64,000 nucleotides of DNA, taken from NCBI RefSeq assembly GCF_013248965.1, contig NZ_JABRVQ010000001.1:186001-250000 (forward strand). The letters are read 5' to 3'. Both the position numbers and the translations under genes were made by a program. This DNA comes from Psychrobacter okhotskensis (GTDB taxonomy: Bacteria > Pseudomonadota > Gammaproteobacteria > Pseudomonadales > Moraxellaceae). This document shows, piece after piece, positions 53,971 through 63,847 of the stretch (within the stretch, counting starts at the first letter, position 1; the number at the start of each line of letters is the position of its first letter). The notes beneath the pieces are model-generated. The model worked only from the letters and a program-made list of their open reading frames with translations, did not search any database and had not been told where the DNA came from.

Positions 53971-55164
53971 TTAATGGTTGTGACCAATATGACTATTGGT
54001 ATCAGTCGCCTGCTGTGAGATATCGCAAACTAAAGCATCGCTATGCGTCTTGGTTTGCGGATGCGCTAAGCTTTCAACCTGAATGGTCGCATGGTGAATA
54101 TCAAGCTCAAGGAGGCTTTGCTCTAAACTGGTAATCAGGATACTGGATTCATAAATACTCATTTCGCCATCGACGACCACGTGACACGATAGGGCGTTGA
54201 GACCGCTGGTGATACTCCAAACATGCAGGTCATGGACTTGTCGTACTTGCGGGTGGGCAAGTAATTTGTCTTCGACCTCAACTAGCGATATACCTTCTGG
54301 CGTACCTTCCATCAGGATATGGACCGAATCACGGACGACGCGGTAACCACTAAACAAAATCAATATGGCGACAATCACCGAGGCCGCCGCATCCGCCCAA
54401 ATCCAGCCAAAGCTCATCATCAAAAGCGCGGCAACGATAGCGGCAACCGAACCCATCAAATCGCTCAAGACATGCAAATAAGCACTTTGCATATTCAGAT
54501 TGACCGGTGCTTTACCCTCATTTTTTCCTTGACTGTCCTTGTTACTACCTGCATGACTGTGACCATGTGCATCTGTGCCGCGACTGCCACGGTGCATCAG
54601 CCAAGCGACCAAAATGTTGACCAACATACCAATGGTAGCAACGATAAGCATGCCTTGGGTCGCAATCTCAGGCGGCGAATTAAAGCGTTTAATCGCCTCA
54701 TAAAAAATCATAATGGCAATAATAACCAACGTCGCACCATTGACTGTTGCCACTAAAATCTCAAAGCGTTTATAGCCAAACGTCTTTTGATGAGTGGCTG
54801 CTTTTTCACCAATTTTGAACGCCATTAACGTCGCGCCAAGGGCTACGGCGTCACTGAGCATATGACCAGCATCAGACAATAGCGCCAAACTGCCCGTGAG
54901 CCAGCCACCGATGGCTTCGATAAACATATAGCCAGTAATAATGACAAAGCTAAAGAGTAACGTACGCTGATAGCCCTTGGTATCGCGCGGTGCGACCGTC
55001 TGTTCTAGGTGTTCATCGTGGTCGTGATTGTCTTGATTATTATCAGTATAACTGTCTTTAATATAATGACCTTCTGCATCCTTTTGACCGTGCTTATGAT
55101 TATCAGCCGCAGTATTCTCATGAGAATGGTCATTCTTTTCAGATTTTGGGTGATTTTGATTCAT
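53971..55164 (-). CDS. CDF family zinc/cobalt/cadmium exporter
   Basis: A 397-residue cation diffusion facilitator (ZitB/CzcD type) that exports divalent metal in exchange for protons. The N-terminal 60 residues are His/Asp/Asn-rich (HDHDEHLEQ and similar), a presumed metal-binding tail. Six spans follow. The metal site is given by ALLSDAGHMLSDAVAL in span 2 and YLHVLSDLMGSVAAI in span 5, both with the HxxxD arrangement. A His-rich loop (GTDAHGHSHAG) lies between spans 4 and 5. The cytosolic C-terminal domain has DLHVWSITSGLNALSCHVVV. The protein ends in HIGHNH. No metal regulator is adjacent. Confidence 0.92.
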   Translation of the reverse strand: MNQNHPKSEKNDHSHENTAADNHKHGQKDAEGHYIKDSYTDNNQDNHDHDEHLEQTVAPRDTKGYQRTLLFSFVIITGYMFIEAIGGWLTGSLALLSDAGHMLSDAVALGATLMAFKIGEKAATHQKTFGYKRFEILVATVNGATLVIIAIMIFYEAIKRFNSPPEIATQGMLIVATIGMLVNILVAWLMHRGSRGTDAHGHSHAGSNKDSQGKNEGKAPVNLNMQSAYLHVLSDLMGSVAAIVAALLMMSFGWIWADAAASVIVAILILFSGYRVVRDSVHILMEGTPEGISLVEVEDKLLAHPQVRQVHDLHVWSITSGLNALSCHVVVDGEMSIYESSILITSLEQSLLELDIHHATIQVESLAHPQTKTHSDALVCDISQQATDTNSHIGHNH

Positions 55165-55377
55165 AACAACACTCAGGATGATAGAAGGTGAAATTTGATT
55201 GCTTATAAAGCTGTGCTTGCTGTATAAAAACCAGACAGATATAAATAATTTAGCACATTTAATAAATGCTTGCTGTATCTAGGCGGTAAACGATAAATGA
55301 ACTATTTCTAATAGCGTTCTTTAGTAACGGCGAGTTATAGAGGAGTAGTTGGGCTTATAAAGAGTAGTAGTTGGAAG

Positions 55378-57684
55378 TTACCAACCAACAGGGTCAATAT
55401 CCAAGGTCAGCTTCAGATATTTGGCGCTTGGCAAGGTAAGTACAGGTTGCCACCAATGATGTAATACCCGATGCAATTGCTGTCTGTCTTTGCCTAACAG
55501 CAGTAAATGCACGTGGTAGCGACTGTTCTTTTTACTCATTGGCGCATCGATAGGACCGAGGACAGCAAGATTATGCCCATTTGGCAAAATAGCAATCGCA
55601 TCTTTAAGCGCTTGCGTCGTGGCGGCAAGGGTTTTGCCTTCACAGCGTATTAGGGCAGCATAACTATGCGGCGGCAAGCCCATCATTTTACGTTCTTGCA
55701 ATAGCTCGCGAGCAAATGAAAGATAACCATCTTTTACCAATTTTAATAACAGCTCATTATCGGGCTGCAGCGTTTGAATCAATACGCGCCCCGATTTATC
55801 ACCGCGACCGGCACGCCCTGCGACTTGAATCATGAGTTGTGCAGTATGTTCCGGTGAGCGAAAATCGGCTGATAAAAAGCCACGATCAGCATTGGGCAAA
55901 CAAACAAGCGTAACATTAGGAAAATGATGACCTTTGGCGACCATTTGCGTACCAACTAAGATGGCAGGCTTGCCTTCATTGATACGTTGATAGATATTCT
56001 CCCAGCTGTCTTTACGTCTGGTGGTATCGCGATCGATTTGGATAATAGGGTAAAGCTCTTTACTGGTTTGCGGATTGGCAAAAATCGCATGCAAGTTTTC
56101 GCTGAGCCTTGTAGTGCCCATTCCTTTGGCATCCAAATTTTGACTGCCACAATCAGGGCAAACCGTTGGAATATAGGCTTGCCAATCGCAATGGTGGCAT
56201 TTTAAATATGAGCTGCTTGAATAGGAATTAGATGGCGATTGGCTATTATAATGGACAGTTAAATGGGCATCACAGCGCGGGCAATCTGCTTGCCAACCGC
56301 AAGCTTCGCATAGCAAAACTGGTGCATAGCCGCGACGATTTAAAAATATTAATACTTGATCGCCAGCCTCTAGTGTTTGCCGTATTGCGCCGATAAGCGC
56401 ATCGGTCAGACCAGTATCATAGCGAGCGCCTTCGTCCGTCGTTTGTTGATGGGTACTTTGCAGGCGCGCATCAATCAGCTGCATGCTGGCAAGCTTGGCA
56501 TTACCGGGGCGAGTCAATAACTGGCATTCTACTAATTTGCCGTCATCGACCAGTTTTAGATGCTCAAGTGAAGGGGTGGCGGTACCAAGCACGACGGGAA
56601 TGTTGTATTGCAGGCCGCGATACAGCGCGACGTCAGCGGCATGATAACGTAGGGTATCTTGCTGTTTATAAGAGCCATCGTGTGCTTCGTCGACGACGAT
56701 AAGTCCCAAATCAGCAAAAGGATATAGCACTGCTGAACGCGTCCCGATAATGATTTGAGCATGACCCGTGCGGCAATCTTGCCAACCTTGTAAGCGATGG
56801 GTATTGTTCATGCCTGAATGCAGCAAGACGATATGAGCTGCGAATCGACTGGCGAAACGTGCACGCGTCTGTGGTGTCAATCCAATCTCTGGCACTAAAA
56901 TCAAAACTTGCTTGCCAGCTTCTAATACCGCTTGCATCGCTTGCAGGTAGACTTCGGTCTTGCCACTACCGGTAATACCGTTTAATAAAAATCCCGTGTA
57001 GCGCTTAGCTTCGTGGGCAGCAATGATAGCGTCGACAGCAAGCTGTTGCTCATCGTTCAGATCAAGTGGCATTTTCGCGAGTTTGACAGGGGCAGGTGCT
57101 TGTTTTGGCTCAATATAGCGTTCGATAAGGCCTTTTTCTTCCAGCGTCTTTAAGAAGGCTCTTTGCATGCCTTCCAACAACAAAGTATCTTCACTCGCAC
57201 CGCGTTCGCCATGCAGTTTAAGCATATCGAATTGCTGCTTTTGTTTTTTGGCATTGGCACGAAAGTCATCATCATTCGCATGCGGCAAAATTCGCCAATG
57301 GGTAATCAATAAGTCTAGCGGATTGCCTTGACGAACGAGGGTGGGCAAGATGACAGCTAACACATCACCAAGCGGATAGTGGTAATAGCTTGCCAGCCAA
57401 TAAGCCAGCTTTAACATGCTGGCGTCCAAAATCGGCTCGGCATCTAAGCACTTATTGATAGGTTTGAGTTTTTTTATTGGTACGCTGCTATCTGCTGCAG
57501 CGATATGAGCAATGACGATACCAATTAAAGTCTGACGACCAAATGATACCTCGACGCGGCTACCAATTGGCGGTAGTTGTGATGCAGCCTCATTTAGTGA
57601 AATGTTCATATCTGCCGGTAGGCTATAATCAAATACCCGATAAAGGGGCACAGGCAGCGCAACTTGTACCAACATAAAATGCAT
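55378..57684 (-). CDS. priA: Primosomal protein N' (PriA helicase)
   Basis: 3'-5' DNA helicase restarting stalled forks. The N-terminal DNA-binding domain begins VQVALPVPLYRVFDYSLP. The helicase core has Walker A NGITGSGKTEVYLQAM (about residues 236-251) and DEAH-type VVDEAHDGSYKQQDTLRYH. The zinc-binding insertion is clear: CEACGWQADCPRCDAHLTVH then CHHCDWQ and CPDCGSQ. VATKG-like QMVAKGHHFPNVTLV and QVAGRAGRGDKSGRV complete the motifs. The length of 768 is slightly more than E. coli (732). Its start is 135 bases downstream of the ridA stop; both are on the minus strand, with a hairpin between. Confidence 0.96.
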   Translation of the reverse strand: MHFMLVQVALPVPLYRVFDYSLPADMNISLNEAASQLPPIGSRVEVSFGRQTLIGIVIAHIAAADSSVPIKKLKPINKCLDAEPILDASMLKLAYWLASYYHYPLGDVLAVILPTLVRQGNPLDLLITHWRILPHANDDDFRANAKKQKQQFDMLKLHGERGASEDTLLLEGMQRAFLKTLEEKGLIERYIEPKQAPAPVKLAKMPLDLNDEQQLAVDAIIAAHEAKRYTGFLLNGITGSGKTEVYLQAMQAVLEAGKQVLILVPEIGLTPQTRARFASRFAAHIVLLHSGMNNTHRLQGWQDCRTGHAQIIIGTRSAVLYPFADLGLIVVDEAHDGSYKQQDTLRYHAADVALYRGLQYNIPVVLGTATPSLEHLKLVDDGKLVECQLLTRPGNAKLASMQLIDARLQSTHQQTTDEGARYDTGLTDALIGAIRQTLEAGDQVLIFLNRRGYAPVLLCEACGWQADCPRCDAHLTVHYNSQSPSNSYSSSSYLKCHHCDWQAYIPTVCPDCGSQNLDAKGMGTTRLSENLHAIFANPQTSKELYPIIQIDRDTTRRKDSWENIYQRINEGKPAILVGTQMVAKGHHFPNVTLVCLPNADRGFLSADFRSPEHTAQLMIQVAGRAGRGDKSGRVLIQTLQPDNELLLKLVKDGYLSFARELLQERKMMGLPPHSYAALIRCEGKTLAATTQALKDAIAILPNGHNLAVLGPIDAPMSKKNSRYHVHLLLLGKDRQQLHRVLHHWWQPVLTLPSAKYLKLTLDIDPVGW

Positions 57685-57732
57685 TCCTAACTTTTGGGTA
57701 TCTAAATAATAAACTCGATGAGGATAATAACA

Positions 57733-57762
57733 GTAAGCCCAAATAATGATATTTGGGCTTAC
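57733..57762 (-). terminator. Hairpin between ridA and priA, possible terminator
   Basis: A perfect 13-bp stem, GTAAGCCCAAATA (57733-57745) with its complement at 57750-57762, and a 4-base loop. The following minus-strand sequence is CTGTTATTATCC, a poor T-run, so it may be an attenuator or mRNA stabiliser between ridA and priA. Confidence 0.55.
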
Positions 57763-57819
57763 GCTAACAACCGTTATTTTGACGCATTCACTTAAGCATT
57801 CAGTGTAATAACTTCCGTA

Positions 57820-58200
57820 TTATTCAATGTATAGTATAGACTCAATTTCAACCACACCGCCTTTAGGTAGTGCGGCTACTTGTACCGCTGCACGGGCAGG
57901 GTATGGCTTGCTTAAGTTGGCAATGAATACCTCGTTTAAGGTGGCAAAGTCATTCAAATCAGTCAAAGATACATTGAATTTAACCACGTCATTTAGACTG
58001 CCACCCGCGGCTTCACAAATGGCTTTAATGTTTTCAAACACTTGCTCAGCCTGTGCTCTAAAACCCTCGCGCAGTTTCATGGTTTCAGGATCAAAACCAA
58101 GCTGACCTGAGATATAGACGGTGTTACCGACCTTTACTGCTTGTGAGTAAGTACCAACAGCGGCAGGAGCTTTATCTGTTTGAATGGTTTGACGACTCAT
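57820..58200 (-). CDS. ridA: RidA family enamine/imine deaminase
   Basis: A 126-residue YjgF/YER057c/UK114 protein that hydrolyses reactive 2-aminoacrylate to pyruvate and ammonia. Marks are GTYSQAVKVGNTVYISGQLG (about residues 17-36), FNVSLTDLNDFATLNEVF and the active-site arginine in YPARAAVQVAALPKGGVVEI. Length is exactly that of the family. The start follows TTAAGGATAT on the minus strand. In many bacteria ridA lies downstream of spoT, as here (176 bases after spoT). Confidence 0.94.
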   Translation of the reverse strand: MSRQTIQTDKAPAAVGTYSQAVKVGNTVYISGQLGFDPETMKLREGFRAQAEQVFENIKAICEAAGGSLNDVVKFNVSLTDLNDFATLNEVFIANLSKPYPARAAVQVAALPKGGVVEIESILYIE

Positions 58201-58376
58201 ATTATATCCTTAACGTATTTTTTTCGTTTGATTGATTGGATTTACTGACTAAAAACGAAGTAGCAAAGTTTATCATTGTGTTGGTTTTTTCTAAAAATTA
58301 AGGCTAACTCTATAAGGGTTTAGTGCTTCTTCAATCAGCAAAAAAGTTAGGTATTAAGCATTAATAGCGCTTATAG

Positions 58377-60563
58377 CTATAGCTGATAAAGTCGCATAAT
58401 ATTAGGAAATCCCAATAGTGAGCGCAGCTCGCGAATGCCTTGTGCTAAGTGATTGCGACTACGCACCACAATATGGATGATGGTGTCAGTATGGCGCACA
58501 TCGACCGTTTCGACCCCCATATTTAACTGGCGCAGATGGTAGATAACCTCGCTAATTTGTTCGTCGCTGAGGGCAAGAGACAGCTTTAAATAAGCCGAAA
58601 AACGGACTTTGCTAGCGTGCTCACCGGACTCATTTTGTTTGATGGCCTTATCATTGCGCCAGCGCAGCTGTATCACTTGGTAAGGGTTGTCCTTACGAAT
58701 ATCATCGAGCGAAAAGCATTTATGGCGATGTACCACCAAGCCATGACGCGATAAATGGCCAACGATAGGGTCGCCATAGATCGGATGACAGCAATTGGCA
58801 AAATCAAGCTCAACCCCTGAGGCGTTGACGATCAATTGCTGCGGTTGCGCCGTATCATCGCTGTGTTCTTTGGCCTGCAAGTCACTGACTTCATCGCTAA
58901 ATAGCCGCGTGACTACCAGCTGAGGCAATAGCGTACCCGAGCTGATCTGCTCAAATAGCGCACTTTTTTCTGCCAGACCGCGCCATTCTGTCAAGTTTTT
59001 CCAGTCGCTATCGGTTAAATCATCGAGACTTTTTTGATAGGTTTTTAGCGCGCGATCCAAGGCTTGTTGACCGTGGTGCTGCTTATCAGCTGCAGATAAA
59101 TCTTTAAACCAGCGTAAAATCTCTTCACGAGCTTTATTGGTTACCACAAATCCTAACCATTCGGCTTTTGGTTCCGAGTGGCTATTCACTTCTATCTCGA
59201 CCAATTGACCGTTTTTGACCACCGTACCCAGCTTGGCCTTTTTACCATCGATATTGGCACCAACGGCGACATTGCCGACCATAGGTCCAACAGCGTAGGC
59301 AAAGTCAAGCGCTGTGGCTCCTTGCGGTAGCTCATAAGCACGACCTTTTGGGCTATAACAGATGATTTTGCTTGAATGCAAATAATCCATCAGCTCATTA
59401 ATCGTCGAGACCGCAGCGGTAAAGTCAGGGCTGTGTTGATTAAGGCTGTCCTCATCCACCAAGTCCTTCATATTGCGCAGCGATGCTTGAATGACTGATT
59501 GGCTGACATCGGAGGCGTGTTCTGCGCCAATGACGCCCAGCCTTGCCGCATTTTGCATCTGTTTGGTCAAGATAGTGACTTTTACAAAGTCGTTATCGCG
59601 CTCATAAATAAGGGTCAGTGATTGGTTGCCACCTGGTAATGGACGCCGAATATTGTCAGCGATATGGCCGTCATCGATCTGATATTTTTTGATTAGGTAA
59701 TAAGCAAGCTTGTCACATTCTTCGATACTATCGAGCACAATCTCAAAAGCGTAGTGACGGAGCAGGGCATTAATCTCACCGCGATTGCGGAAAAACTGCC
59801 GATATATCACCACACGATTGTCTAATACTTTCACGAGGCCATTGAGCCCTAGATTATTTAAGACAATAGTCAGATAGCTATGAATGGCTTCTCTTTGGAA
59901 GTTTCGTCCCAGCCCATGTTGCAGTAGCTTATCCGAAATCTTGTTATACATCCCAGAATCAAGATTTCGATAACATAGCACCTCGATATAATCGGCAATG
60001 TCATTGAGACCCATCAGACGGGCAAATGGCACATAAAAATCTAATGTCTCTTGCGCCGTGGTGCGCTGTTTTTCGGGGCGTACCGCATCCAGCGTCGACA
60101 TATTGTGTAAGCGGTCGGCCAGCTTAATAATGAGCACTCGTGGATCAGCAAGGGTAGCCGTCAGGATTTTATGAAAGGTAGCAGCTTTATTCTGTTGCTT
60201 ATTATGGGACGAGGATTTTAGTTTGGTGACCCCATCGACCAGCCTCGCCACGACTTTGCCATAACGCTGCTCAATTTGCTCATCACTGACCTCGGTATCT
60301 TCGACCGTATCATGTAAAATCGCCGCAATAATTGTATCTCGATCTAAGCGAAAGCCCGCCAATATCTCAGCGACCGCCATCGGATGAGTAATATATGGCT
60401 CCCCTGATTTACGCTTGTCTTTAATGTGCGCAATATCGCCGAACTCACAAGCATCAATAATGTCACGGCGTTCAGCAGCAGTCAGATAGCCAACTGAACG
60501 GAGCAAATTATATTGAGCATCATCGACTAGGTGATGACTGAGTTTGGGGAGGGTTTGACTCAT
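58377..60563 (-). CDS. spoT: SpoT-like (p)ppGpp hydrolase with degenerate synthetase domain
   Basis: Long RelA/SpoT homologue of 728 residues. The HD hydrolase is intact: THPMAVAEILAGF, AAILHDTVEDTEV (about residues 82-94) and KLADRLHNMSTLDAV. The region of the synthetase (about 230-350) keeps only traces. YAFEIVLDSI stands for YAFRVI. Where other homologues have a Lys-rich KDYIA..NGYQSLH motif this one has ADNIRRPLPGGNQSLTLIY, and EVQIRT reads KVTILT. TGS (YSPKGRAYELPQGATALDFA), zinc-finger (FANCCHPIYGDPIVG) and C-terminal ACT domains follow. Hydrolase-only SpoT has been described in Acinetobacter, a relative. rpoZ and gmk lie upstream. Confidence 0.93.
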   Translation of the reverse strand: MSQTLPKLSHHLVDDAQYNLLRSVGYLTAAERRDIIDACEFGDIAHIKDKRKSGEPYITHPMAVAEILAGFRLDRDTIIAAILHDTVEDTEVSDEQIEQRYGKVVARLVDGVTKLKSSSHNKQQNKAATFHKILTATLADPRVLIIKLADRLHNMSTLDAVRPEKQRTTAQETLDFYVPFARLMGLNDIADYIEVLCYRNLDSGMYNKISDKLLQHGLGRNFQREAIHSYLTIVLNNLGLNGLVKVLDNRVVIYRQFFRNRGEINALLRHYAFEIVLDSIEECDKLAYYLIKKYQIDDGHIADNIRRPLPGGNQSLTLIYERDNDFVKVTILTKQMQNAARLGVIGAEHASDVSQSVIQASLRNMKDLVDEDSLNQHSPDFTAAVSTINELMDYLHSSKIICYSPKGRAYELPQGATALDFAYAVGPMVGNVAVGANIDGKKAKLGTVVKNGQLVEIEVNSHSEPKAEWLGFVVTNKAREEILRWFKDLSAADKQHHGQQALDRALKTYQKSLDDLTDSDWKNLTEWRGLAEKSALFEQISSGTLLPQLVVTRLFSDEVSDLQAKEHSDDTAQPQQLIVNASGVELDFANCCHPIYGDPIVGHLSRHGLVVHRHKCFSLDDIRKDNPYQVIQLRWRNDKAIKQNESGEHASKVRFSAYLKLSLALSDEQISEVIYHLRQLNMGVETVDVRHTDTIIHIVVRSRNHLAQGIRELRSLLGFPNIMRLYQL

Positions 60564-60841
60564 AAAGTGACGATCCTATTTTCCATTATCTATCATTGAT
60601 TGAGCGCTGTTAAGGTAAATGGTGACTGAATGAATACTAATCTATCGTTAAAAAAATAATATCGGTGCATGGATATATGGATATAAATGCAACCGCATGC
60701 AAGCTGTACTAGCGTATCGTTCACAAGGTTGATACTGTCACGCTTTTAAATTGCAGCGACCATATCATAAAAGAAAACGATCATTGTAAAAGAGCGCGAT
60801 AATTATAATAGAGAGCAGTAGAAAGGCTAGACCACCCTCTA

Positions 60842-60869
60842 ATTAATCGTAAATCGCCTTCAATGTCAA
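60842..60869 (-). promoter_or_regulatory. Candidate spoT promoter
   Basis: Minus strand TTGACA (60869-60864), a 16-base spacer and ATTAAT (60847-60842). The -35 is perfect, the -10 weak. It lies about 280 bases upstream of the spoT start. Confidence 0.3.
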
Positions 60870-60975
60870 CTGCTAAGCACAGGTGCTAGGAAAAAATTCA
60901 TAAATTCCAACCCAATGGTACGATTTCGGGTATAAATGGCATTGGTAATCGGCAAAAGAACACTTGTATAAACGA

Positions 60976-61001
60976 AAAACCACAGCATAAGCTGTGGTTT
61001 T
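60976..61001 (-). terminator. Terminator after rpoZ
   Basis: An 11-bp stem AAAACCACAGC (60976-60986) with GCTGTGGTTTT (60991-61001) and a 4-base loop, 37 bases past the rpoZ stop. Confidence 0.85.
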
Positions 61002-61037
61002 ATCATCGATATGCAGATGCGTTTCGAGCCGTTCTTA

Positions 61038-61298
61038 TTAAAAGCTATGATCGCCTGACAATGCTAAGTCTAGTGAACTCGTGGCAAAGTTATGCTCTGG
61101 CTGATTTAGAATGTCGCGGGTGATTTTGCCAGCAGCAATTTCACGTAGAGCCAGTACCGTAGGCTTGTCGTTATCGACTTCAACCAACGGCTCAGCGATA
61201 CCTTTGGCCAACTGACGGGCGCGCTTACTTGCGACCAAAACCAGCTCAAAGCGATTATCAACATTATCCAAACAATCTTCAATCGTCACTCGTGCCAT
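61038..61298 (-). CDS. rpoZ: RNA polymerase omega subunit
   Basis: An 86-residue subunit that helps assemble RNA polymerase and forms part of a ppGpp-binding site. [20 protein letters not shown] followed by [13 protein letters not shown] (about residues 22-34) and [15 protein letters not shown] match the family closely. The length is normal (E. coli 91). It lies between gmk and spoT as in E. coli (gmk-rpoZ-spoT order), but with larger gaps and its own terminator. Confidence 0.96.
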   Translation of the reverse strand: MARVTIEDCLDNVDNRFELVLVASKRARQLAKGIAEPLVEVDNDKPTVLALREIAAGKITRDILNQPEHNFATSSLDLALSGDHSF

Positions 61299-61518
61299 AA
61301 ATACCTACCTCGGTTGTTTTTATCAGTCACGGGCATGGCCCGCCACTCAATAAAAATAATATCAAAAATATAAAGGGGAATAGCTAGACATTGTAGCATT
61401 TTTTGCCTAGGTAGGTGGTTGCTTTTTATGTCTGCTGCTACTTATATCGAAGGCGACGCGCACAATGCTCAGATAAGAGGGCAGATAGTGCGATTTTAGC
61501 CTTCACCTATTTTTCCGG

Positions 61519-62145
61519 TTACTCTTCTACTTTGGGATTGAGTAAGTTGGTAATGGTGCGATGATAACGCTGCTGTTGACGTTTTAAGGTCTGTCTATCG
61601 GCGACGATAATGGCCTTTAGCTCAGTCAAGGCGACTTCGAAATTGTCATTAATAATGACAAAATCAAAATTCACGTATTGCGCCATCTCTGTTACCGCGC
61701 CCGCTAGGCGTTGCTCTATGACTTCCAGGGTATCTTGCGCGCGAGTCGATAAGCGCTGGCGTAAAGTAGCAATACTTGGCGGCAGAATAAAAACCATCGT
61801 CGCATCGGTAAATATTTTTTTGACTTGTAGCGCCCCTTGCCAGTCAATCTCCAAAATCACATCGACACCGGCGTCTAACTGCGCACGCACGCTTTGTTCT
61901 GAGGTGCCATAATAATTACCAAACACTTCGGCGTGTTCCAAAAATTTATTGTCACCGATAGCAGCCACAAATGTATCAACATCAGTAAAATGATAATGAT
62001 GACCATCAATTTCACCGGGACGCGGGGCGCGAGTCGTGTGCGACACACTGACGGTCAAGTCATTGGTGGTGGCAAGTAGCTGCTTTACCAATGAAGTTTT
62101 GCCCGTGCCGGAGGCGGCGGTAATAATAAATAATGAACCTGTCAT
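61519..62145 (-). CDS. gmk: Guanylate kinase
   Basis: Phosphorylates GMP to GDP with ATP. P-loop is [19 protein letters not shown] near the N-terminus. GMP-binding motifs are [20 protein letters not shown] and [15 protein letters not shown], with [19 protein letters not shown] following. The ATG at 62145 is chosen: AGGAAA lies 7 bases upstream and the product has 208 residues, equal to E. coli Gmk. The frame stays open upstream to an ATG at 62223, but that stretch is a translated tandem repeat ([16 protein letters not shown]) and unlikely to be protein. Confidence 0.95.
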   Translation of the reverse strand: MTGSLFIITAASGTGKTSLVKQLLATTNDLTVSVSHTTRAPRPGEIDGHHYHFTDVDTFVAAIGDNKFLEHAEVFGNYYGTSEQSVRAQLDAGVDVILEIDWQGALQVKKIFTDATMVFILPPSIATLRQRLSTRAQDTLEVIEQRLAGAVTEMAQYVNFDFVIINDNFEVALTELKAIIVADRQTLKRQQQRYHRTITNLLNPKVEE

Positions 62146-62156
62146 ACAATATTTCC

Positions 62157-62216
62157 TAATGGAGTGCGTCCTGATGGAGTACGTCTTAGTAAAGTGTGTG
62201 TTAGTAAACCGCCAAA
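62157..62216. repeat. 15-bp tandem repeat in the gmk leader
   Basis: Successive degenerate 15-base units: TAATGGAGTGCGTCC (62157-62171), TGATGGAGTACGTCT (62172-62186), TAGTAAAGTGTGTGT (62187-62201) and a start of a fourth, TAGTAAACC. It sits directly upstream of the gmk ribosome binding site, so copy number could affect the leader. Confidence 0.6.
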
Positions 62217-62306
62217 GCGTCAAAGGCTGGTAAAAATATAAAATGCCATCATGTAAGGTTAGAGAAACCGTAACCGCTGTATAATTATAAACTGCTTTTG
62301 GTACTT

Positions 62307-62348
62307 TTATTTTTTAAAGACCAACCGTTATTTTTTAAAGATCAACTG
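62307..62348. repeat. 21-bp tandem duplication upstream of ispH
   Basis: TTATTTTTTAAAGACCAACC plus G (62307-62327) is followed by a second copy (62328-62348) with two C-to-T differences. The 349-base gap between gmk and ispH holds otherwise only a TATAAT hexamer at 62280-62285 and the gmk-side tandem repeat. Confidence 0.6.
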
Positions 62349-62494
62349 TGTCTATTACGACTGCGACGGTGGTATTTTAAAAGGCAATAAAAGCAAATTA
62401 TGCTAAAGTAGGGTATTGAATGCATCCCAACTTTTGAACGTTAAACTTTTGACGTTAAGCTATAAATACAAATTATCTAATGATAGGCCATCTT

Positions 62495-63451
62495 ATGCAA
62501 ATTTATCTTGCCAATCCACGTGGATTTTGTGCTGGTGTTGATCGTGCGATTGCGATTGTCAACGAAGCGTTGATACGCTTTGAGCCCCCTATTTATGTCC
62601 GTCATGAAGTCGTCCATAATAAATTTGTGGTCTCGGATTTGGCCAATCGCGGTGCCGTATTTGTCGAAGAGCTACATGAAGTGCCGGATGGAGCCATTGT
62701 CATTTTCTCGGCGCATGGGGTCTCAAAAGCGGTCGAAGATGAGGCGACGCGTCGTGACCTGACCGTCTTTGATGCCACTTGCCCGCTCGTTACCAAAGTA
62801 CATATCGAAGTCGCTAAATTTGCCCAAGATGGCATGGATGCGGTATTGATCGGCCATGCAGGTCATCCTGAAGTAGAGGGAACGATGGGACGCTTTAATC
62901 GTCGCCATGGTGGGGAGATTCATCTGGTCGAAAATGAAGCCGATGTCGCAAAGCTAACTGTGCAGGATGGCGAACGTTTGGCATTCGTGACCCAAACGAC
63001 CTTATCGATGGATGATACAGCTCGCGTCATCGATGCCTTGCGTGACAAGTTCCCTAGTATCGAAGGGCCGCGTAAAGACGATATCTGTTACGCCACCCAA
63101 AACCGCCAAGATGCGGTCAAAGACTTGGCCAGTCGCTGCGAGATAGTATTGGTCGTTGGTTCACCAAACTCATCGAACTCCAATCGCTTGCGTGAATTGG
63201 CAGAGCGGATGAACTGCCGTGCTTACTTGATAGACAATGCTAGCGAAATGGATAACAGCTGGTTCGACGGTATCGACAGTGTGGGTGTCACCGCAGGGGC
63301 TTCAGCGCCAGAAGTATTGATTCAAGAAGTGTTGCAGCAGCTACAGGATTGGGGTGGTGATTTGCCGAGTGAGCTATCAGGGATCGAAGAAAACGTTACT
63401 TTCAGCTTGCCCAAAGCGTTACGTATTCCGGTCACACAAGTGGGTAAATAA
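62495..63451 (+). CDS. ispH: 4-hydroxy-3-methylbut-2-enyl diphosphate reductase
   Basis: Iron-sulfur enzyme of the last MEP-pathway step giving IPP and DMAPP. Cluster cysteines are in [13 protein letters not shown] (residue 12), [11 protein letters not shown] and [14 protein letters not shown]. Substrate histidines and serines are in [26 protein letters not shown] and [15 protein letters not shown]. The E in the TQTTLS region is also in place. ATG 62495 gives a 318-residue protein beginning [11 protein letters not shown], as in E. coli; ATG 62480 would add five residues. The next small gene starts one base after the stop codon. Confidence 0.96.
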   Translation: MQIYLANPRGFCAGVDRAIAIVNEALIRFEPPIYVRHEVVHNKFVVSDLANRGAVFVEELHEVPDGAIVIFSAHGVSKAVEDEATRRDLTVFDATCPLVTKVHIEVAKFAQDGMDAVLIGHAGHPEVEGTMGRFNRRHGGEIHLVENEADVAKLTVQDGERLAFVTQTTLSMDDTARVIDALRDKFPSIEGPRKDDICYATQNRQDAVKDLASRCEIVLVVGSPNSSNSNRLRELAERMNCRAYLIDNASEMDNSWFDGIDSVGVTAGASAPEVLIQEVLQQLQDWGGDLPSELSGIEENVTFSLPKALRIPVTQVGK

Positions 63452-63452
63452 C

Positions 63453-63698
63453 ATGAAAAAACAGAAAAATAAATTTGTACTGGCAGAAGCCTCTGTTGAA
63501 GACATTAATAAGCAATTGAAAATCAACATGCTGGTCATTGTGGTACTGATATCGATGTTGGTTCTCAACACCGCGCAATTTATGAAGGATTATAGTTTGT
63601 TATATGCTGTTCTCATTGCCATCATGGCTTTTTTCCTCTTTATAATGGCTAAGAGTCGCACGCTGCTTACTATGAGAAAGCAAGCGCTTACTAAATAA
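63453..63698 (+). CDS. Small two-span membrane protein after ispH
   Basis: An 81-residue protein starting MKKQKNKFVLAEASVEDINK. Two spans (about residues 26-42 and 49-66) are followed by a basic tail (KSRTLLTMRKQALTK). The chosen ATG 63453 follows the ispH stop codon at once, so translation is probably coupled. An in-frame open stretch upstream overlaps ispH in another frame and is not real coding. No family recognised; it is probably in the same operon as ispH. Confidence 0.6.
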   Translation: MKKQKNKFVLAEASVEDINKQLKINMLVIVVLISMLVLNTAQFMKDYSLLYAVLIAIMAFFLFIMAKSRTLLTMRKQALTK

Positions 63699-63847
63699 AC
63701 AAGAAAAGTAGGCGAAGTCTAAAAATTACCAGCGGCTGTTTAACACGCTCTGGTAAAGCGTATTTTTTATATAACCATAACCACTTCTCACGGCAGTCAA
63801 AAGCGCTGGATGAATGAGAGGGATTCGATTGAAAATCAAGGATATCC

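Larger units (their letters stand above)
60564..61037. other. Gap between rpoZ and spoT
   Basis: 474 bases with no gene. It holds the rpoZ terminator and a candidate minus-strand promoter (60842-60869), suggesting that spoT is transcribed separately from rpoZ, unlike in E. coli. Confidence 0.5.

Noticed and set aside
62146..62223. 26-residue N-terminal extension of guanylate kinase
   Set aside because: It is a translated tandem repeat, and the ATG at 62145 has a good ribosome binding site and gives the family length.
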